From assembly GCA_022843825.1 (NCBI GenBank), contig JALHMX010000011.1, forward strand, positions 33,226 through 97,225: DNA of 64,000 nucleotides, given 5' to 3'. Under the pieces are notes generated by a model, which ran no database searches, was not told the origin of the DNA, and saw nothing but the letters and a program-made list of their open reading frames with translations. Numbering within the stretch: the stretch's first letter is position 1; each line of letters begins with the position of its first letter. Below, piece by piece: positions 1 through 9,070 of the stretch. Origin of the DNA: Pseudobdellovibrionaceae bacterium. Its GTDB lineage: Bacteria; Bdellovibrionota; Bdellovibrionia; Bdellovibrionales; Bdellovibrionaceae. Position numbers and translations under genes: made by a program.

Positions 1-1508
1 TGTTCTATAATAGCGGACTCTATTTCCGCGGTACCCAAACGATGGCCTGAAACATTTATCACGTCGTCCACCCGTCCGGTAATCCAGTAGTAGCCCTCAT
101 TATCCCGACGACAACCATCACCGGTGAAATAATATCCTTTAAAAGTTGAGAAATAAGTTTGCTCAAAGCGATTGTGATCTCCGTACACCGTTCGCATTTG
201 TCCTGGCCAAGATTTTTTAATTGCCAGTAATCCATCAGCAGCCCCCTCAAGAACTTTGCCTTCTGGTGTCAGCAATTCTAATTCAATACCGGGTAATGGA
301 AAAGTCGCAGAGCCTGGTTTTAACTTCGTCTCACCAGGTATTGCTGAAATCATTATTCCGCCAGTCTCCGTTTGCCACCACGTATCCACGACTGGGCATT
401 TTCCATTTCCTACGTTGTCAAAGTACCACTGCCAAGCTTCAGGATTGATGGGCTCACCGACGCTACCTAAAACTTTTAAACTTTTTCGCGAAGTGGTATT
501 TAAATAGTCTAAGCCCTCTTTCATTAAGGCGCGAATTGCCGTTGGCGCAGTATAAAAAATATTAACCTGGTGTTTATCGACCACTTGCCAAAAACGTGCG
601 GGTGTTGGGTAATTAGGAACGCCTTCAAAAATCAAAGTCGTAGCCCCGTTAGCCAGTGGCCCGTACACAATATAACTATGTCCAGTGACCCAGCCGACAT
701 CGGCGGTACACCAATAAATATCACCAGCTTTGTAATTAAAAACTTTTTCATGGGTGTAGCTGGCGTAAACTAAATATCCACCCGTTGTATGAAGAACTCC
801 TTTAGGTTTTCCCGTAGAGCCCGAAGTGTATAAAATAAAAAGTGGATCTTCAGCGTCCATGATCTCAGGTTCACAAAACTCAGGAACGTCTTTGACTTCT
901 TCAGCAAAAACTAAATCAACAGAGTTTTTAGTCCAGGCTGCATCTGTGTGATTAATGACTAAAACCTTTTTAACGCCATCCACTTTTTTTAACGCTTCGT
1001 CCACATTCTGTTTTAACGGTATTATTTTTCCCGCTCGTCGCCCTTCATTAGCAGTAATTACAAAGTGTGATTTACAATCTCGAATGCGATCCGCGATAGA
1101 ATCTGCAGAAAAACCACCAAATATCACCGAATGAATTGCACCCAGACGCACGCAAGCCAACATCGCATAGGTAGCTTCAGGAACCATAGGCATATAAATC
1201 GTTACCCGATCACCTTTTTTTACTCCATGTTTTTTAAGAACATTGGCAAATCGACAAACATGCGAAAGCAGTTCAGCATAGGTAATTTTTTTAGATGGCG
1301 TCTTAGGATCATCGGCCTCAAAAATAAGGGCCACGCGATCGGGAGTTTTTTGAGCATGACGATCTACACAATTAACAGAGACATTCAATTTTCCATTGAG
1401 ATACCATTTGATCTCAACCGGTGATACAAAGGATGTCTTTTGCAATTCGGTCCACGGTGATATCCAATCAATTCTTCTTGAAATATCACTCCAATGCTGA
1501 TCGCTCAT
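1..1508 (-). CDS. acs: Acetyl-CoA synthetase (AMP-forming), 3' end cut by the window edge
   Basis: Activates acetate with ATP and CoA to acetyl-CoA in the cytoplasm. I translated the minus strand directly: the product begins [15 protein letters not shown] and contains the AMP-binding P-loop [12 protein letters not shown], the [10 protein letters not shown] segment and the [11 protein letters not shown] motif, all hallmarks of the acyl-adenylate-forming family and of Acs in particular. About 502 of the usual roughly 650 residues are present; the C-terminal lid domain with the regulatory acetylation lysine lies beyond base 1. The start ATG at 1508 is preceded by GGAGG. No neighbour is co-directional, so it looks monocistronic at its 5' end. 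Confidence 0.95.
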   Translation of the reverse strand, partial: MSDQHWSDISRRIDWISPWTELQKTSFVSPVEIKWYLNGKLNVSVNCVDRHAQKTPDRVALIFEADDPKTPSKKITYAELLSHVCRFANVLKKHGVKKGDRVTIYMPMVPEATYAMLACVRLGAIHSVIFGGFSADSIADRIRDCKSHFVITANEGRRAGKIIPLKQNVDEALKKVDGVKKVLVINHTDAAWTKNSVDLVFAEEVKDVPEFCEPEIMDAEDPLFILYTSGSTGKPKGVLHTTGGYLVYASYTHEKVFNYKAGDIYWCTADVGWVTGHSYIVYGPLANGATTLIFEGVPNYPTPARFWQVVDKHQVNIFYTAPTAIRALMKEGLDYLNTTSRKSLKVLGSVGEPINPEAWQWYFDNVGNGKCPVVDTWWQTETGGIMISAIPGETKLKPGSATFPLPGIELELLTPEGKVLEGAADGLLAIKKSWPGQMRTVYGDHNRFEQTYFSTFKGYYFTGDGCRRDNEGYYWITGRVDDVINVSGHRLGTAEIESAIIE

Positions 1509-1537
1509 AAAAACCTCCGCAGTCATGATAGTTCAAT

Positions 1538-1598
1538 AAAAGGTGCCAGGCAACAAAGCTGGAAGCGGTGCTTACAGTTTCGTTGCCTGGCACCTTTT
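1538..1598. repeat. Dispersed hairpin repeat, copy A
   Basis: Perfect 17-bp inverted repeat: AAAAGGTGCCAGGCAAC (1538-1554) and its complement at 1582-1598, around a 27-base loop that includes GCTTACAG. The right half resembles two other intergenic sites (25609-25672 and 27450-27487). It lies between the divergent acs and 1686 genes, so it is not a simple terminator for either. It could form a stable RNA hairpin on either strand or be a REP-like element. Confidence 0.7.
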
Positions 1599-1685
1599 GG
1601 CAGTTTTTACATGTCAGAATCCTGACAGTTTTAAAAAAGTCTAAACTCGATTATCTTAGCTTTTCTAACAATGAATGGAGAACTT

Positions 1686-2063
1686 ATGAAAAAAATTATT
1701 ATGACTTTAGTAATTGCTGCAAGCTCACAGGCATTAGCAATTGATCAAAAAGAACTAACTTTAAACAAAAAGTGTTTGGATAAAATTGCTGCAGCAGTAA
1801 ATGCAAAATATGGTGCTGGCGATGAAACGTTTAGTATTTTTGCTACTAAGCTTTTATATGGAGGCAGCAAAGGCGGTCTTCATATAAACCCTGTAGTTTT
1901 AGTACAAACTAGCGATGAAGTTGAGCCGCGTGATATCGTAGTTATAACTTCAGTTGATGGTTCTATAGATGTAAAAAAACATGGATGTAAAGTAGTTTCA
2001 ATGAACGTTATGGCTGACGGCATGACCGTTGATATCGATGATGCAGTGCCATTTAATCAATAG
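1686..2063 (+). CDS. Small secreted protein of unknown function (125 aa)
   Basis: Not recognised. The N-terminus MKKIIMTLVIAASSQALA is a clear Sec signal peptide, with cleavage predicted after ALA, leaving a mature protein of about 107 residues with two cysteines that could pair in the periplasm. The open frame extends five codons upstream to 1671, but GGAG at 1677-1680 is spaced 5 bases from the ATG at 1686, so I take that start. The following gene carries an identical 27-bp start region although the two proteins are not alike. A short intergenic gap of about 36 bases suggests cotranscription. Confidence 0.75.
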   Translation: MKKIIMTLVIAASSQALAIDQKELTLNKKCLDKIAAAVNAKYGAGDETFSIFATKLLYGGSKGGLHINPVVLVQTSDEVEPRDIVVITSVDGSIDVKKHGCKVVSMNVMADGMTVDIDDAVPFNQ

Positions 2064-2099
2064 TTAAATTTTTAATTATTAACAATGAATGGAGAACTT

Positions 2100-2504
2100 A
2101 TGAAAACAATTATCGTAGCTACCTTATTAACTTTATTAAGCACTCAAGCTTTTGCACAATCTCAATTGTCTTGTAAAACTGAAGGTCCTTTTTCTGTATA
2201 CATAGCCGCAGCACTACAAGCAGACATCACCTCTGAAACTGAATTATCTAATGTTAGCTTAGTCGCTGTAAGAAAAAGCGGTTACACTAAAAGTGGTTTT
2301 GAAAATGAAGTCTTAGCCAGCAAATCAGTTGTTAATTTAAACAACGGACAAACTGAAAATCTACATAAAGGATGGGGCGATCTTATCCTTAAAATCGAAG
2401 GTTTAGATAAAAGAAACGTAAAAGCTTCATTGTATTACTCAGAAGTTGATGGTGATTATTTCTATGAAAGTACTACTAAAATGGTGTGCGAAATATCTCA
2501 GTAG
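2100..2504 (+). CDS. Small secreted protein of unknown function (134 aa)
   Basis: Not recognised. Signal peptide MKTIIVATLLTLLSTQAFA, then a mature region with cysteines near each end (LSCKTE and MVCEIS) that may form a disulfide. The ATG at 2100 is used because GGAG sits 5 bases upstream; the upstream in-frame ATG at 2085 lies before that ribosome-binding site. Its start region (2080-2106) is base-for-base identical to that of the preceding gene, hinting at copied translation signals or shared post-transcriptional control. A hairpin follows at 2547-2564. Confidence 0.75.
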   Translation: MKTIIVATLLTLLSTQAFAQSQLSCKTEGPFSVYIAAALQADITSETELSNVSLVAVRKSGYTKSGFENEVLASKSVVNLNNGQTENLHKGWGDLILKIEGLDKRNVKASLYYSEVDGDYFYESTTKMVCEISQ

Positions 2505-2543
2505 TTTCCTTAATTAATCGACAATTTATGTCTCATTTTGTAT

Positions 2544-2568
2544 AGGGTGTTAGGAATCTAACACTCTA
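2544..2568 (+). terminator. Hairpin after the two small secreted-protein genes
   Basis: Stem GTGTTAG (2547-2553) pairs with CTAACAC (2558-2564) around GAAT and can extend by two pairs. There is no clean T tract after it, so termination would be weak; it may instead stabilise the 3' end of the upstream mRNA. Confidence 0.4.
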
Positions 2569-2634
2569 TCTCTATTATACGCCTTCTCAGCTAGGTCCTA
2601 AGATTGAATATTGTTCTTACTTGAGGAGTATTTT

Positions 2635-3399
2635 ATGAAAACAATGATATCTCTTATATTATTAGGTCTATCAGCAGCTATACTTACAGGTTGCGGTGGA
2701 AAAAATGAAAGTGGCGGCGTTGCTAATACGGCATGTCCGGCCGGATTCTATTACTATAATAACCAATGTTATCCTTTAAATAATAGCGGTGGTTACGTTA
2801 ACCCTAACTTTAACTACAGCAGTGGATTCTACGCCGATAACCATTCAGGGACTACTGTTCTACGAGTAGTCGATGGCTCTCGCATGAAGCAGTTTTTCAA
2901 ATTGGCTATGGGCGTATGTGATCGTGCTGCCTACAACTACGGACAAGCCTCATGTGATACTTATGTTGGCGGATCTATGGATATTATCATTCAATTTCCG
3001 AACAATGCGAACAGCTCTTTATTAGCAACTTTCATTGCTCGCCCAAGATATAACCCCTACAGTTATTATTCTGCGCAATTCCCATCAGGCTGGGGAATGC
3101 TTGGAATCGCACTAGGTACTATGACAGGTGTATACCTTCCCGACCCACAATCATATAACGGGGCCTACAAAAATCCATTACAATTAGAGATGGCAGTTTC
3201 AGCGATCAATAACTCCACTGGCTTTGAAGCACGCGGCTACGGAGATTATTGGACAGGGGCCAATACAACTTTATTGGCGATCCAGGTACCACAAGGTAAG
3301 GTAGAAGATCATCGCCTTAATTTTAATTTTATGGTGGGCGGACAAAATGCAGCTCAAGGGACGATGCAAAGATGTAATACTTTGAATTGCGGATTATAA
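2635..3399 (+). CDS. Predicted lipoprotein, unknown function
   Basis: Lipoprotein signal peptide MKTMISLILLGLSAAILTGC with lipobox LTGC at residues 17-20, followed by a Gly/Ser/Asn/Tyr-rich linker (about residues 21-65) and a folded C-terminal region of about 190 residues with scattered cysteines, including a CNTLNC pair at the extreme C-terminus. The start at 2635 has GAGGAG upstream; the longer frame from 2611 would put charged residues in front of the signal peptide. No family recognised. Probably anchored to the inner leaflet of the outer membrane. Confidence 0.8.
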   Translation: MKTMISLILLGLSAAILTGCGGKNESGGVANTACPAGFYYYNNQCYPLNNSGGYVNPNFNYSSGFYADNHSGTTVLRVVDGSRMKQFFKLAMGVCDRAAYNYGQASCDTYVGGSMDIIIQFPNNANSSLLATFIARPRYNPYSYYSAQFPSGWGMLGIALGTMTGVYLPDPQSYNGAYKNPLQLEMAVSAINNSTGFEARGYGDYWTGANTTLLAIQVPQGKVEDHRLNFNFMVGGQNAAQGTMQRCNTLNCGL

Positions 3400-3421
3400 A
3401 AAATTATTTTACATTCAAGAC

Positions 3422-3649
3422 ATGAAACCAAAAGAAATTAAATGCCCGCAGTGCGGGCATTTAACATTATACAGTTTAGAAAATGCCTTTCGCCCCTTCT
3501 GCAGCGAACGCTGTCGCTTGCTGGACTTGGGCGACTGGGCTTCAGAAAACTATAAAATATCTCATACTAGTAATGATCAAGATCATGATGAAGAAGAGGA
3601 TCCTGAGAGTGAAGATCACGGAGCTTCAGACCCCTCAAAGCTTTCATAG
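3422..3649 (+). CDS. yacG: YacG-family zinc-binding protein (DNA gyrase inhibitor family)
   Basis: A 75-residue protein with the family's zinc-finger layout: CPQC near residues 8-11, then FCSERCRLLDLGDWASENY, which matches the conserved FCS-x-RC-x(3)-DLG-x-W pattern. In E. coli YacG binds GyrB and inhibits gyrase; that role here is by homology only. The tail is acidic (many Asp/Glu). There is no clear Shine-Dalgarno; a TACATT box at 3410-3415 lies six bases before the ATG, so the mRNA may be leaderless. The gene starts 22 bases after the preceding lipoprotein gene. Confidence 0.85.
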   Translation: MKPKEIKCPQCGHLTLYSLENAFRPFCSERCRLLDLGDWASENYKISHTSNDQDHDEEEDPESEDHGASDPSKLS

Positions 3650-3718
3650 ACTAACGGTGCTCCTTTCATCTGTAGACCTGCCTTTCCATAAAATGAACTA
3701 CGGAGCGTCACGTCCACC

Positions 3719-3747
3719 TTGACGTTCGCACTGTTTTGATTTCTGAT
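3719..3747 (+). promoter_or_regulatory. Possible sigma-70 promoter for the HU gene
   Basis: TTGACG (3719-3724), a 17-base spacer, then TCTGAT (3742-3747). The -35 box is good and the -10 box weak. It leaves about 55 bases of leader before the HU start. The site overlaps a small inverted repeat, CGTC...GACG. Confidence 0.35.
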
Positions 3748-3806
3748 GAACAAATCACGGAAGATGAACAACAACAAGGACGTCAACACTAACAGGGAGA
3801 AACATC

Positions 3807-4079
3807 ATGAATAAAGCGCAATTAATCGAAAAGATTGCAACAGAAACTAAATTTTCTAAAGCACAATGTGAACACATCGTTGACTGCTTCATCACTAACG
3901 TTAAAAAAACAGTTAAAAAAGGTGATGATGTTAAATTAGTTGGTTTTGGTACATTCACTAAAGCTAAACGTAAAGCTCGTGTTGGTCGCAATCCACAAAC
4001 TGGTAAAGCGATCAAAATTCCTGCTGCATGGGCTCCAAAATTCCGTGCTGGTGCTGAATTTAAAGCATTAGTTAAATAA
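3807..4079 (+). CDS. hup: HU-family DNA-binding protein
   Basis: Histone-like nucleoid protein of 90 residues. It opens MNKAQLIEKIATETKFSKAQC (helical dimerisation part) and carries the DNA-binding arm with the signature GFGTFTKAKRKARVGRNPQTG, ending in KIPAAWAPKFRAGAEFKALVK. It bends and compacts DNA as a dimer; whether it is an HU or IHF-like paralogue cannot be settled from the sequence. The ATG is preceded by AGGGAGA. A strong terminator follows at once, so it is transcribed alone, as is usual for highly expressed HU genes. Confidence 0.95.
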   Translation: MNKAQLIEKIATETKFSKAQCEHIVDCFITNVKKTVKKGDDVKLVGFGTFTKAKRKARVGRNPQTGKAIKIPAAWAPKFRAGAEFKALVK

Positions 4080-4102
4080 TTAATTTAATTATTTGTTAAA
4101 AT

Positions 4103-4136
4103 AAAAGGCGTGCTTGATAAAGTACGCCTTTTTTAT
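4103..4136 (+). terminator. Rho-independent terminator after HU
   Basis: AAAAGGCGTGC (4103-4113) pairs with GTACGCCTTTT (4122-4132), including one G-U pair, around an 8-base loop, and is followed by TTTTATT. A classic intrinsic terminator. It sits only about 15 bases before the pfkA start, so pfkA transcription must begin within or just after it. Confidence 0.85.
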
Positions 4137-4149
4137 TAAATCATACCCT

Positions 4150-5127
4150 ATGAATACTATTAAAAAAATTGGTTTATTTACTAGTGGCGGAGATGCCCCG
4201 GGCATGAATGCAGCTATTCGGGCCGTGGTGCGTACTGCGATCTCGCATCAAATTGAAGTCGTAGGTATTTACCAAGGCTATATCGGCATGATCGAAAATA
4301 AAATGGCTCCTTTGCAAATGCGAGAAATGGCAAATATCATTCAACGCGGAGGAACTATTCTAAAAACCGGTCGCTCGGCAGAGTTTTTAAAAGCAGAGTT
4401 TCGAACGACAGCAGCTAAAAATTTAAAAAGTGCAGGAATTGACGGATTAGTTTGTATAGGCGGAGATGGCTCTTTCAAAGGAGCTCAGGCCCTATGGGCT
4501 GAACACCGCATTCCCGTCATTGGAATACCAGGAACAATTGATAATGATGTTTATGGTACTGACGACACCATAGGTTTTGATACTGCAGTGAATACTGCTT
4601 TAAATGCGATAGATAAAATTCGTGACACTGCTGATAGCCATGATCGAATTTTTATCGTAGAGGTCATGGGACGTAACTCGGGATTTATTGCGTCACATGT
4701 CGGGGTCGCCGGTGGAGCAGAAGAAATCTTAACGCCAGATAATGTTGTGACTGTAAGTAAAATAGTTGAAATGTTGAAAGACTCGCGCGCTCGTGGAAAG
4801 ACAAGCAGTATACTAATTACTGCTGAAGGCCAAAAACCAGGCAGAGCTTACGACCTGGCCGATGCGATACGCTCGAAATCAAATTTCGATGCTAAAGTTT
4901 GCATATTAGGACACCAGCAACGCGGAGGAAGTCCCACTGCCCATGATCGCATTTTAGCGTCTCAGTTAGGTGCTGCCGCCGTACAAGCCCTGATTCAAGG
5001 AAAATCCAATTTAATGATTGGGATAGCCGCTGATAAAATCGTTGAAGTCGATCTTGATGTCGTCACTAAAAAATTAAAACCTCATGATAATAGCTTGATT
5101 AATTTAGCCAGAATGCTATCAGTTTAA
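4150..5127 (+). CDS. pfkA: ATP-dependent 6-phosphofructokinase
   Basis: Phosphorylates fructose 6-phosphate to fructose 1,6-bisphosphate, the committed step of glycolysis. At 325 residues it is the normal bacterial PfkA length. Visible motifs: GGDAPGMNAAIRA at the N-terminus, GGDGSFKGA, PGTIDNDVYGTDDTIGFDTA with the catalytic Asp, EVMGRNSGFIA, and the family signature GHQQRGGSPTAHDR. GGDGS, rather than the GGDDT of PPi-dependent enzymes, supports ATP use. The open frame runs back to 4114, but those codons overlap the HU terminator, so ATG 4150 is chosen; no strong ribosome-binding site is visible. Confidence 0.93.
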   Translation: MNTIKKIGLFTSGGDAPGMNAAIRAVVRTAISHQIEVVGIYQGYIGMIENKMAPLQMREMANIIQRGGTILKTGRSAEFLKAEFRTTAAKNLKSAGIDGLVCIGGDGSFKGAQALWAEHRIPVIGIPGTIDNDVYGTDDTIGFDTAVNTALNAIDKIRDTADSHDRIFIVEVMGRNSGFIASHVGVAGGAEEILTPDNVVTVSKIVEMLKDSRARGKTSSILITAEGQKPGRAYDLADAIRSKSNFDAKVCILGHQQRGGSPTAHDRILASQLGAAAVQALIQGKSNLMIGIAADKIVEVDLDVVTKKLKPHDNSLINLARMLSV

Positions 5128-5142
5128 GCCCGAGGAGTTTTA

Positions 5143-6276
5143 ATGAAAAGATTTTTATCTTTAGTTACGTTGGTTACTCTGGCCCTGACATTTGCATCAT
5201 GCACTAAAAAAGCGAATGAAAATGAATTGTTGATTGGATCTTACAGCTCTAACACCGGCGCTACTGGATCATTTGGAATACTTCAAAATCAAGGTATCGA
5301 TATGGCCGTTGAAGAAATCAATGCTGCCGGAGGCATCAATGGTAAAAAAATTGTCATGGTTAATTATGACAATAAATCTGAAAATGAGGAAACCCTTACT
5401 GTGGTCAATCGTTTAATTAGTCAAGATAATGTCTTGGCTATCATCGGAGAAACAACCTCTGGTAAATCCAAAATTGGGGCTCAGGTCGCTCAGGCCAATA
5501 AAGTTGTTATGTTAAGTCCATCAGCTACAAATCCTGACGTGACGAACGTGGGAAATTATATTTTCCGGACTTGTTTTATTGATCCCTTCCAAGGATTGGT
5601 CATGGCGAAGTTCACCACTGAATATCTTAAATTTAAAAAAGCCGCAATCCTTCGCGATATCAAAAGCGATTATTCAATGGGTTTGTCCGATGTTTTTGCT
5701 GCTGAATTCAAAAAACTAGGCGGTGTAATTGTTGTAGATACGTCCTACGAAGAAGGTGATATTGATTTTAAATCGCAACTCAATTCAATTAAGTCTAAAA
5801 ACCCAGATGTCATTTTTGTCCCAGGCTACTACAACGAAGTCGCTTTATTAGCTAAACAATTAAAAGAACTTAATATGAAACAAATTCTTTTAGGCGGTGA
5901 TGGCTGGTCTTCACCGAAGCTGTATGAAATAGCTAAAGAGGCCATTACCGGCCACTATTTTTCAAATCACTACACGACTAATTCCACTGACCCAAAAACG
6001 GTCGAGTTTGTAAAAAACTATAAGGCCAAATACAACCAGGATGCAGATGTCATGGCAGCCCTTGGATATGATTCAGTATATCTTTTGGCGGAGGCAATTA
6101 GAAACACTCAAACCGTCACTCGCGAAACCATTCGTGAAGAGTTAGCGAAAATTAAAGACTTTGCGGGCGTTACAGGAAAAATGTCTATGGACGAGAACCG
6201 CAATGCTGTTAAAAGTGCGGTGGTTGTTAAAACTGTGGGCCCAGAATACAAATATATTACGACTGTGAATCCTTAA
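5143..6276 (+). CDS. ABC-type branched-chain amino-acid-like substrate-binding lipoprotein
   Basis: Periplasmic binding protein of type 1 fold (LivJ family). A lipoprotein signal peptide ends in the lipobox FASC (about residues 17-20), followed by LLIGSYSSNTGATGSFG, GIDMAVEEINAAGGINGKKI and LIGETTSGKSKIGA-like segments typical of LivJ proteins. The GAGGAG ribosome-binding site lies just before the ATG. It sits 15 bases after pfkA, probably in one transcript. No permease or ATPase genes are next to it, so its transporter partner, if any, is elsewhere; ligand unknown. Its stop codon shares TTAA with the convergent phosphatase gene. Confidence 0.85.
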   Translation: MKRFLSLVTLVTLALTFASCTKKANENELLIGSYSSNTGATGSFGILQNQGIDMAVEEINAAGGINGKKIVMVNYDNKSENEETLTVVNRLISQDNVLAIIGETTSGKSKIGAQVAQANKVVMLSPSATNPDVTNVGNYIFRTCFIDPFQGLVMAKFTTEYLKFKKAAILRDIKSDYSMGLSDVFAAEFKKLGGVIVVDTSYEEGDIDFKSQLNSIKSKNPDVIFVPGYYNEVALLAKQLKELNMKQILLGGDGWSSPKLYEIAKEAITGHYFSNHYTTNSTDPKTVEFVKNYKAKYNQDADVMAALGYDSVYLLAEAIRNTQTVTRETIREELAKIKDFAGVTGKMSMDENRNAVKSAVVVKTVGPEYKYITTVNP

Positions 6277-7583
6277 CCCACATTATAAAGTCCGTTAAAC
6301 TGCAGTTTTGAATCAGTCCCAATACAAGAGACCTTCCAGGATGCATCTGAAACCCTTCCTGTTTTCTCAAAAACCAGAAAATTTTCTTTTAAGTAACCTT
6401 GGATATGTTGATTTGGATTATCATAATAGCCAGACTTAGTAGAAGAATGCATGCAGCTTGAAATGAATTCATAGCTTTCGTAGCCCAGAATATTTTTATT
6501 TAAGCGGGATACTTCACTGTAATGAACATCACCCCCCATAAATACCGCAGGCGCATTCCATCTAGAAACTTCTTTTAAAAATAAATCTAATTCTTGAGGT
6601 GCAGCGGCTTGGTAACTGGTTTTGCTTTTATTAACACGTCCGAAGAAAGGGCTTCCTTCCATGATCCATGTGGGACCATTTGCTGTGCTCATGATCTGAG
6701 AGGCCCAGGCCATTTGTTGAGCCCCGAGAAATCCGCTGATATTTTGGTGGGGAAGGCCTCTGAAATACCGACTATCAAGAAAGAAAAAATTCTGATTAAA
6801 CGCTCGGAAGTAGGTAGCGTTACCTGGGCCCTCTGACAAGATCGACCCTTGGGACTCTTGACCATAGAATGCTTTGAAGATTTTTAAAGTGCTGTCTTTG
6901 TGTTTGTAATTTCCATCCTCGTTGTTTTTTCCAAAATCGTGATCGTCCCATGTGGCTATAACGGGCTTCAGATTTTTCCATTGATATAAAGAAATGTTCG
7001 ACCGAGTTTCGATAAAACGCGACCAGAGTTTATCCGGCCCGTGAGAAAAAAGTGTATCTCCGTAAACCGTGTCTCCTATGAAAAAATAGTAATCCGCATT
7101 GGCCGCAAGTGCCGACGCCCAAATTTTTACTCTGGCCGATGCGGAATCCTTCATACAAGACATAACTGCAATCTTCGCGTTTTCTTTATTTAGATCGACA
7201 GTAGTTAAAAAGCGCTCATCTAGATTTTTGTTCGAGGCCGTGTCTTTGACATTCAATTGATAATTGTGACCCAATTCAAGCTGAGAAAAAAATATTCGAT
7301 CAACTCTCCACGGGGACTTAGCGTTCATATTATTGCGAATCCATTGAGGCTGAAAAATCCGACCTGTGTCACGATCGACTATCGTGTATTCCACTTTTAG
7401 TTGTTTTGCCAGATCGACAGTAATCTGGGTCGTGGTCTCTGTCGTAAGTCCTTGTAAAATATTAAGACCACTTGCTTGCACCTTTAACAAATTATTAGCG
7501 AAAGCATTGTAAGGAATTGTTGCAAGTAAAATCTCAGTTGCAGCTAGTGCGCCCGCTGCCTTCAGAAAGTCACGACGTTTCAT
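6273..7583 (-). CDS. PhoD-like alkaline phosphatase/phosphodiesterase, Tat-exported
   Basis: Metallophosphoesterase of the PhoD family, predicted to hydrolyse phosphoesters in the periplasm. The N-terminus MKRRDFLKAAGALAATEIL is a twin-arginine (Tat) signal; Tat export fits a metal-loaded PhoD enzyme. Metal-site segments seen: YFFIGDTVYGDTLFS, VIATWDDHDFGKNNEDG and PAVFMGGDVHYSEVSRL. The annotated start is 7583 because AAGGA lies 5 bases before that ATG, two codons after an upstream ATG at 7589. Only about 436 residues, shorter than classical PhoD. Monocistronic, convergent with the 5143 gene. Confidence 0.85.
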   Translation of the reverse strand: MKRRDFLKAAGALAATEILLATIPYNAFANNLLKVQASGLNILQGLTTETTTQITVDLAKQLKVEYTIVDRDTGRIFQPQWIRNNMNAKSPWRVDRIFFSQLELGHNYQLNVKDTASNKNLDERFLTTVDLNKENAKIAVMSCMKDSASARVKIWASALAANADYYFFIGDTVYGDTLFSHGPDKLWSRFIETRSNISLYQWKNLKPVIATWDDHDFGKNNEDGNYKHKDSTLKIFKAFYGQESQGSILSEGPGNATYFRAFNQNFFFLDSRYFRGLPHQNISGFLGAQQMAWASQIMSTANGPTWIMEGSPFFGRVNKSKTSYQAAAPQELDLFLKEVSRWNAPAVFMGGDVHYSEVSRLNKNILGYESYEFISSCMHSSTKSGYYDNPNQHIQGYLKENFLVFEKTGRVSDASWKVSCIGTDSKLQFNGLYNVG

Positions 7584-7675
7584 AAGCATCCTTTGTGTGT
7601 GGTCTACTTATGATCCCTTTTGACAAAGCAAGTCTTCAAGCCAAAAGGCATGCTCTAGATGTTCGTCCAGTGAAA

Positions 7676-7705
7676 AAAAGCCTATATGTTTCCATATAGG
7701 CTTTT
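7676..7705 (-). terminator. Strong bidirectional terminator at the end of the flagellar cluster
   Basis: A perfect 13-bp stem, AAAAGCCTATATG (7676-7688) with its complement at 7693-7705, closes on TTTC. It reads as a terminator on the minus strand just after flgE, with T residues on both sides. It separates flgE from the phosphatase gene downstream on the same strand. Confidence 0.85.
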
Positions 7706-7728
7706 AATTAGTAGTTAATAACTATCTA

Positions 7729-9021
7729 TTATCTTTTTAACTGAATCACTTCACTCAATAACTCATCAGATGTTGTGATGGTTTTTGAATTGGCTTGGAA
7801 CGCTCTTTGATTTGTGATCATGGTTACGAATTCACCGGCAAGATCGACATTCGATCTTTCTAAGGATTTCGCGATCACCGAACCACGACCCGATAATTGA
7901 GGCGCACCGACTGAGGCCTCTCCTGAGTCTCTGGATTGCTTAAATAGATTTCCACCGATTTTAGTTAAGGCTTCAGCGTTCTCAAAGTTAGCTAAAACAA
8001 TTTGTCCCAAATCAAGTACTTGTCCATTTGAATAACCCGCAGTTAAAACACCTTCATCATTAAATGATAAGTTTGTCACCATACCTGCAGAGAAACCATC
8101 CTGGCTCCATGATATGATATCGGACTCTTTACCAAACTGCTTCGTGCCTTCCATTCCTTTACCACCAGTATCTATATCATCGCCAAAGTTAAACTTAACT
8201 TGTTGATCTGGCTTAGCTCCACCAGTAAATGTAAAGTTTGCATTAGTTAACTCTTGTGATTTTAAAAGACCGTCTTCCGTAAAGGTTAGTTTTCCTTCAC
8301 AGACCTGGGCTAGATCTTGTCCTTCTGGTGCTCCGCCTTCAACTTCTTTACCATCGATCAAACCCTTGTATGTCCACTCGCGATTCTCACCTTTATTGAA
8401 AAATAAATTCAATAGATGCTTATTCCCTTGAGAATCATAGATTTCAACGGCCGTTGCATAATGAGAAGTTTGATACGGATCTTTTGGATTAAAAGTCTTA
8501 GAGTTATCTACATGACGAGAATCTAAATTTAAATCCAGTTTGATATTCTCCGTCGCTGAGGCATTAACTAAGGCTTTAGGAAATTTAATATCTCCCATTT
8601 TAGTTTCAATTTGTCCCTTAGCATTAGCTTGATAACCTTGTACGCGTTGTTTTGCGTTGTTAACTAAGATTCCGTCTTTATCGAAGTGAAAAGAACCATC
8701 ACGAGTATAGCTTACGCCTTCGCTTCCTTTTACTTGAAAAAACCCATTACCATTGATAGCGATATCTGTTGAGCGCTCAGTGTTTTCAATATTGCCTTGC
8801 GATAATAAAGGATTTACTGCGCCGATACGAGCTCCACGGCCTAATTGATTACCACCGTCGATACCACCGATACTTCGAGACATGATATCTTGAAATTCTG
8901 CACGTGATGCTTTAAAGCCCACAGTGTTTGAGTTGGCAATGTTATCTGCAGTAACGCCTAACGCTTCACCGTTAGCTGTCATACCAGATACACCTGTCCA
9001 CATTGATGTTAGAATTCCCAC
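7729..9021 (-). CDS. flgE: Flagellar hook protein FlgE
   Basis: Structural subunit of the flagellar hook. The N-terminus MGILTSMWTGVSGMTANGEAL with VTADNIANSNTVGFKASRAEF and the C-terminus with ERSNVDLAGEFVTMITNQRAFQANSKTI are the coiled-coil axial-protein termini shared by FlgE/F/G; the length (430 aa) fits a hook protein. I choose GTG 9021 because GGAGG, which overlaps an upstream ATG at 9033, is spaced 5 bases from it. It is the last gene of the cluster, with a 165-base gap before it holding a sigma-28-like box, so it can be expressed separately from the early genes. Confidence 0.92.
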   Translation of the reverse strand: MGILTSMWTGVSGMTANGEALGVTADNIANSNTVGFKASRAEFQDIMSRSIGGIDGGNQLGRGARIGAVNPLLSQGNIENTERSTDIAINGNGFFQVKGSEGVSYTRDGSFHFDKDGILVNNAKQRVQGYQANAKGQIETKMGDIKFPKALVNASATENIKLDLNLDSRHVDNSKTFNPKDPYQTSHYATAVEIYDSQGNKHLLNLFFNKGENREWTYKGLIDGKEVEGGAPEGQDLAQVCEGKLTFTEDGLLKSQELTNANFTFTGGAKPDQQVKFNFGDDIDTGGKGMEGTKQFGKESDIISWSQDGFSAGMVTNLSFNDEGVLTAGYSNGQVLDLGQIVLANFENAEALTKIGGNLFKQSRDSGEASVGAPQLSGRGSVIAKSLERSNVDLAGEFVTMITNQRAFQANSKTITTSDELLSEVIQLKR

Positions 9022-9062
9022 GAGAACCTCCATGTTTTAAGCGTGATCATTCTGATCCGCTG

Positions 9063-9070
9063 TTATCGGC
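9063..9070 (-). promoter_or_regulatory. Sigma-28 (FliA)-like -10 box upstream of flgE
   Basis: The minus strand reads GCCGATAA, an exact match to the enterobacterial FliA -10 consensus, about 42 bases before the flgE start. The expected TAAAGTTT -35 box 11 bases upstream is not recognisable, so the promoter call is tentative. Confidence 0.4.

Noticed and set aside
59..1424. Several open frames inside acs, on both strands
   Set aside because: They are in other frames of a long, well-supported acetyl-CoA synthetase coding region and show no protein-like features.
4114..4149. Upstream start for pfkA
   Set aside because: These codons form the right arm of the HU terminator, and normal PfkA length begins at 4150.
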